Shown here piece after piece: positions 61,136 through 64,000 of a DNA stretch of 64,000 nt. This stretch comes from Algoriphagus sp. (GTDB lineage: Bacteria; Bacteroidota; Bacteroidia; Cytophagales; Cyclobacteriaceae). Within the stretch, counting starts at the first letter, position 1. Each line of letters begins with the position of its first letter. The translations under genes and the position numbers were made by a program. The stretch is from NCBI RefSeq assembly GCF_024305035.1, contig NZ_JAMWZB010000020.1, positions 36,685 to 100,684 of the forward strand. Direction: 5' to 3'. The notes beneath the pieces are model-generated. The model made no database searches. It saw nothing but the letters and a program-made list of their open reading frames with translations, and was not told the origin of the DNA.

Positions 61136-62061
61136 TGAAATCGATTACAGCTTTTGCACCGGCGACAGTAGCCAATGTCTCCTGCGGATTTGACATTCTG
61201 GGATTTGCCTTGGACGGAATGGGAGACATCGTGACGCTATCCGAGCGTGAAAAACCAGGACTGGAAGTGATTTCAATTCTCGGTGATGGAGGAAAATTGC
61301 CTTACGAAAGTACCAAAAATACTTGCGCGGTGGCTATTCAGGCTATGCTTGACGAACTGGGAATCAATCCAGGAATTGATATTCGATTAAAAAAGGGGCT
61401 TCCTCTTGGCTCCGGAATGGGCTCGAGTGCGGCAAGTGCAGTCGCTGCTTTAGTCGCTGCCAACCAACTCCTAGGTAATCACTTTCATAAAAATGAATTA
61501 CTCCCCTTTGCGATAGCAGCAGAAAAAGTAGCCTGTGGAGCAGGTCATGCCGACAATGTAGGTCCAAGTCTCCTAGGAGGTTTTGTTTTGATCAGAGATT
61601 ATCACCCATTGGATGTGATTAAACTACCTGTGCCGGAAGAATTACATTGTATCTTGTTGCATCCCCACTATGAATTGAATACGGCCGATTCACGTTCAGT
61701 TTTACGTGATCAAATTCCACTCAAACACGCCACCATTCAATCGGGCAATGTCGCAGGCTTGGTAACCGGACTTTTTCAAGGAGATTTTGAGCTGATTTCC
61801 AGATCGCTTCGGGATGTAATTGCCGAGCCGTATCGCGCTGTTTTGATCCCTGGTTTTTATGAGGTCCGCGAAGCCATCAAGGCTGCAGGAGCTTTAGGAA
61901 TGGGGATTTCTGGCTCAGGCCCTACCCTTTTTGTCCTTTGTAAAGGAGAAGAACCCATTCCCGGAATCATTGCTTCTGCTAAAACAGTTTTTGAATCCAT
62001 AGGACTGGGGGTGGATACTTATCAGTCCGCAATTAATACCCAAGGAGCTCATATTCTCTAG
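61135..62061 (+). CDS. thrB: homoserine kinase
   Basis: 308 residues, GHMP kinase family. N-terminal A-F-A-P-A-T-V-A-N-V-S-C-G-F-D-I-L-G-F-A, ATP loop G-L-P-L-G-S-G-M-G-S-S-A-A-S-A (about 87-101), and C-terminal G-A-L-G-M-G-I-S-G-S-G-P-T-L-F. It phosphorylates homoserine for threonine synthesis. Its start overlaps the thrA stop by 1 nt, so translation is coupled; 3 nt gap to thrC. Confidence 0.97.
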   Translation: MKSITAFAPATVANVSCGFDILGFALDGMGDIVTLSEREKPGLEVISILGDGGKLPYESTKNTCAVAIQAMLDELGINPGIDIRLKKGLPLGSGMGSSAASAVAALVAANQLLGNHFHKNELLPFAIAAEKVACGAGHADNVGPSLLGGFVLIRDYHPLDVIKLPVPEELHCILLHPHYELNTADSRSVLRDQIPLKHATIQSGNVAGLVTGLFQGDFELISRSLRDVIAEPYRAVLIPGFYEVREAIKAAGALGMGISGSGPTLFVLCKGEEPIPGIIASAKTVFESIGLGVDTYQSAINTQGAHIL

Positions 62062-62064
62062 CAC

Positions 62065-63363
62065 ATGAAGTATTACAGCACCAACAACCCCAATCAATCT
62101 GCCTCTCTCTCTGAAGCGGTCATGAAAGGACTGGCTCCAGATCATGGACTTTACATGCCAGAGCGGATTCCTGTATTGTCAAAGGAAATAATCGACAAAT
62201 TACCGGACATGACGTTTAGAGAAATCGGCTACACAGTGATCGAAACCTTGTTTGCAGAGGACCTGAGTAAAAATCAAATCCAAGAATTGGTAGATCACAC
62301 CCTGACTTTTGACGCGCCGATTGTGAAAGTAGAGGAAGATATATTTTCCCTTGAACTTTTCCATGGTCCCACCCTAGCCTTCAAGGACTTTGGAGCGCGA
62401 TTCTGCTCTAAATTGATGAGCATGTTGGTTAAGGAAAAATCAAAAGTTCTCCGGGTTTTAGTAGCTACTTCTGGGGATACCGGAAGTGCCGTGGCCAATG
62501 GCTTTTTGGGTGTTGAAGGAGTGGAAGTAATCGTTCTTTTTCCAAAAGGAAAAGTCAGTAAATTGCAAGAAATGCAGTTTACCACCTTGGGAAAAAACAT
62601 TACTGCCTTGGAAATAGACGGAGTTTTTGACGACTGCCAGACCTTAGTCAAACAGGCTTTTTTGGATGAAAAATTAAATCATAAACTCCTACTTACTTCT
62701 GCCAATTCAATCAACATTGCCCGGTGGATTCCACAGTGTTTGTATTATTTTTATGCCTTTTCCCGCTTACCGAAAAATGGAAAAAAAGTGGTTTTTTCTG
62801 TTCCTAGTGGGAATTTTGGAAACTTAGGTGCTGGAATTTTAGCTGAGCGAATGGGTTTACCGATCGATCATTTTCTGGCAGCTACCAATATCAACAAGGT
62901 GGTACCGGAGTATTTAAAAGGCGCTCAATTTCAAGCCCAGCCCTCTATTTCGACCATTTCCAACTCAATGGACGTGGGTAATCCGAGTAATTTCACCAGG
63001 CTTAAAGCACTCTATGCAGGGGATGAAAAGTTGTTTAGGAGAAACGTCAAAGGATACTTCTACACTGATCAGCAAACGGTAAAAGCGATTCAACAAGTCA
63101 AATCAAAAGGGTACACGCTCGATCCTCATGGAGCGGTTGGATATTTGGGGCTGAAAGATTTTATGCAAGAAAATCCCGGCTTCCTAGGCATCTTTCTGGA
63201 GACGGCCCATCCCGGTAAATTTCGAGATGTGGTTGAGGAAGCTTTGGGTGAAAAATTGGTTTTACCTGAGCGACTGGCTGCCTTTCTGGAAAGAGAAAAA
63301 AAGGTGATCCAGATGGGGAAAGATTTTGGGGAATTCAAGGCTTTTCTGGAGGTATTGGATTGA
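62065..63363 (+). CDS. thrC: threonine synthase
   Basis: 432 residues. Substrate/PLP regions: D-H-G-L-Y-M-P near residue 29, PLP lysine in G-P-T-L-A-F-K-D-F-G-A-R-F (about 103-115), S-G-D-T-G-S-A-V-A and P-S-G-N-F-G-N-L-G-A-G. It converts O-phosphohomoserine to threonine. Last gene of the thr operon; no strong terminator seen right after it. Confidence 0.97.
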   Translation: MKYYSTNNPNQSASLSEAVMKGLAPDHGLYMPERIPVLSKEIIDKLPDMTFREIGYTVIETLFAEDLSKNQIQELVDHTLTFDAPIVKVEEDIFSLELFHGPTLAFKDFGARFCSKLMSMLVKEKSKVLRVLVATSGDTGSAVANGFLGVEGVEVIVLFPKGKVSKLQEMQFTTLGKNITALEIDGVFDDCQTLVKQAFLDEKLNHKLLLTSANSINIARWIPQCLYYFYAFSRLPKNGKKVVFSVPSGNFGNLGAGILAERMGLPIDHFLAATNINKVVPEYLKGAQFQAQPSISTISNSMDVGNPSNFTRLKALYAGDEKLFRRNVKGYFYTDQQTVKAIQQVKSKGYTLDPHGAVGYLGLKDFMQENPGFLGIFLETAHPGKFRDVVEEALGEKLVLPERLAAFLEREKKVIQMGKDFGEFKAFLEVLD

Positions 63364-63407
63364 TGGGATTATCGGTGATGGAAACATTCGATTTGATCAG
63401 TTTTAAT

Positions 63408-63811
63408 TCAAACCTCCTCCCAAGGCTCCAAAACAGGGATTTTTCTTAACCTAAAGTCCTGTTTATTTCTTGTGATGATTCCCTGAATTTTAGGAATACT
63501 GGATGCGGAGAAATACTGCACTCCTTCTTCCTAGTCCTAAAATCTGAGGTCAAGGCTTTTTAAACATGTGTTTTTTTAGTCGGTTGAATCTCCATTAAAT
63601 TAATTAATCAACTGATTTTTGTTCTCCTTCCGGTTTCACCGATTTCTTTGGAGATGACACAATTACTAGTAAGAATTGAATTGTCTGTAGTCCACAGTTC
63701 TCATTCCTTTAAACGGGACTTTTTGAGAATTTCTAGCGCATATTATCCAAAAGGTTGGCGATTGCCCAAAAAATCCAATAAAGTATTCGTATCCAAAAAA
63801 TATCGCTTCAT
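63408..63811 (-). pseudogene. degraded PIN-domain toxin gene
   Basis: Pieces of one PIN protein lie in order on the minus strand. First, from ATG 63811, M-K-R-Y-F-L-D-T-N-T-L-L-D-F-L-G-N-R with the first acidic residue, interrupted by TGA at 63701. The frame then reads on (E-L-W-T-T-D-N-S-I-L-T-S-N) to a TGA at 63608. Further on, in another region, the C-terminal part E-E-G-V-Q-Y-F-S-A-S, then G-I-I-T-R-N-K-Q-D-F and I-P-V-L-E-P, ends at 63408. Together they cover the family's start, middle and end, with a stop and further disruption between. Upstream lies a small antitoxin-like frame, so this was probably a toxin-antitoxin pair. Confidence 0.7.
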
Positions 63812-63834
63812 CTCTGCTATTTCTTGTTTAAAAA

Positions 63835-63954
63835 TCACACGATTTTCCTCTTTTCATTTAGTTCACTTGGTAAATTGACCAAATCAAAAAGCCATTTGAA
63901 ATCCTCTGGAATAGTGGATTGCCTCAATTCCGCCTCATCAATCTCATTTTTCAT
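63835..63954 (-). CDS. small protein upstream of the PIN remnant, antitoxin-like
   Basis: 39 residues from ATG at 63954, ending in TGA 24 nt before the PIN start. Acidic and helical (E-I-D-E-A-E-L-R-Q-S-T-I-P-E-D-F-K-W-L-F-D-L-V-N split here by position 4-27). Its position directly before a PIN gene fits an antitoxin or its C-terminal part. The frame cannot be extended upstream because of an in-frame TGA. Possibly degraded together with the toxin. Confidence 0.4.
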   Translation of the reverse strand: MKNEIDEAELRQSTIPEDFKWLFDLVNLPSELNEKRKIV

Positions 63955-63958
63955 CTGT

Positions 63959-64000
63959 TTATAATTGTTTTTTAGCGGTCATATGGAATCTCGCAATTCT
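63959..64000 (-). CDS. C-terminal end of a gene running past the window edge
   Basis: Thirteen codons (ending M-T-A-K-K-Q-L) then TAA at 63959-63961, 4 nt before the antitoxin-like start. Too short to identify; it may be the end of an antitoxin frame separated from 63835-63954 by a frameshift. Confidence 0.2.
   Translation of the reverse strand, partial: RIARFHMTAKKQL

Noticed and set aside
63648..63878. 76-codon plus-strand frame at the window end
   Set aside because: It lies opposite the PIN pseudogene and antitoxin-like frame, which have recognisable protein similarity.

Overview
The window looks like chromosomal DNA of a member of the Bacteroidota, most likely family Cyclobacteriaceae (Algoriphagus-like). 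This is inferred from four things: T9SS C-terminal sorting domains on surface proteins, many lipoproteins with Bacteroidota-type signal peptides, a TAnnTTTG-type promoter without Shine-Dalgarno-like start regions, and gene families typical of that phylum (DUF5916, OMP_b-brl_3-type TonB receptor, GH57/GH133/GT4 glycogen cluster, NVEALA-like and double-glycine peptides). I see no rRNA, CRISPR array, intact transposon or phage.

Layout. 1-2.4 kb: minus-strand unit of a Cys-rich NVEALA-like secreted peptide, a lipoprotein and a partial alpha/beta hydrolase. 2.5-5.4 kb: DEAD-box helicase, dihydroorotase and tRNA-His. 5.4-10.2 kb: a small gene framed by two terminators, then a glycogen/alpha-glucan operon (debranching enzyme, GT4, GH57). 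10.2-13.7 kb: panB, a phosphoribosyltransferase, rsgA and waaA on the minus strand. 13.9-20.6 kb: LMW phosphatase, ketoamine kinase, GNAT, a Gfo/Idh/MocA oxidoreductase, aspartate kinase, fbp and a PQQ sugar dehydrogenase. 20.6-35 kb: outer-membrane proteins, Ca/Na antiporter, TspO-like protein, FAD oxidoreductase, a family of tandem small proteins and an S9 peptidase.

35.3-42.5 kb is the accessory heart of the window: a peptide secretion locus. It has a membrane protein, a CxxC thioredoxin-like protein, a peptidase-C39 ABC exporter, a small HTH reading frame with no normal start codon, two adjacent double-glycine precursor peptides and small two-TM proteins that could be immunity proteins. 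A second, decayed copy follows (upstream region, ABC ATPase stump, HTH frame, peptide leader). The nucleotide similarity between the copies stops at the GG processing site, and the peptide cargo beyond it is unrelated. This is the best candidate for an undescribed system.

42.5-58.3 kb: amidohydrolase, T9SS proteins, murF, PIN protein, DUF2461, HAD phosphatase, tRNA-Ala, recR, clpS, sodium symporter, alkyltransferase-like protein, MscS, SDR, GreA-like protein and META lipoprotein. 58.5-63.4 kb: the thrABC operon, preceded by a short Thr/Ile-rich leader ORF that suggests transcription attenuation. 63.4-64 kb: a degraded PIN toxin and a small antitoxin-like ORF.

All functional calls rest on my recognition of motifs and families. 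No database search was run.
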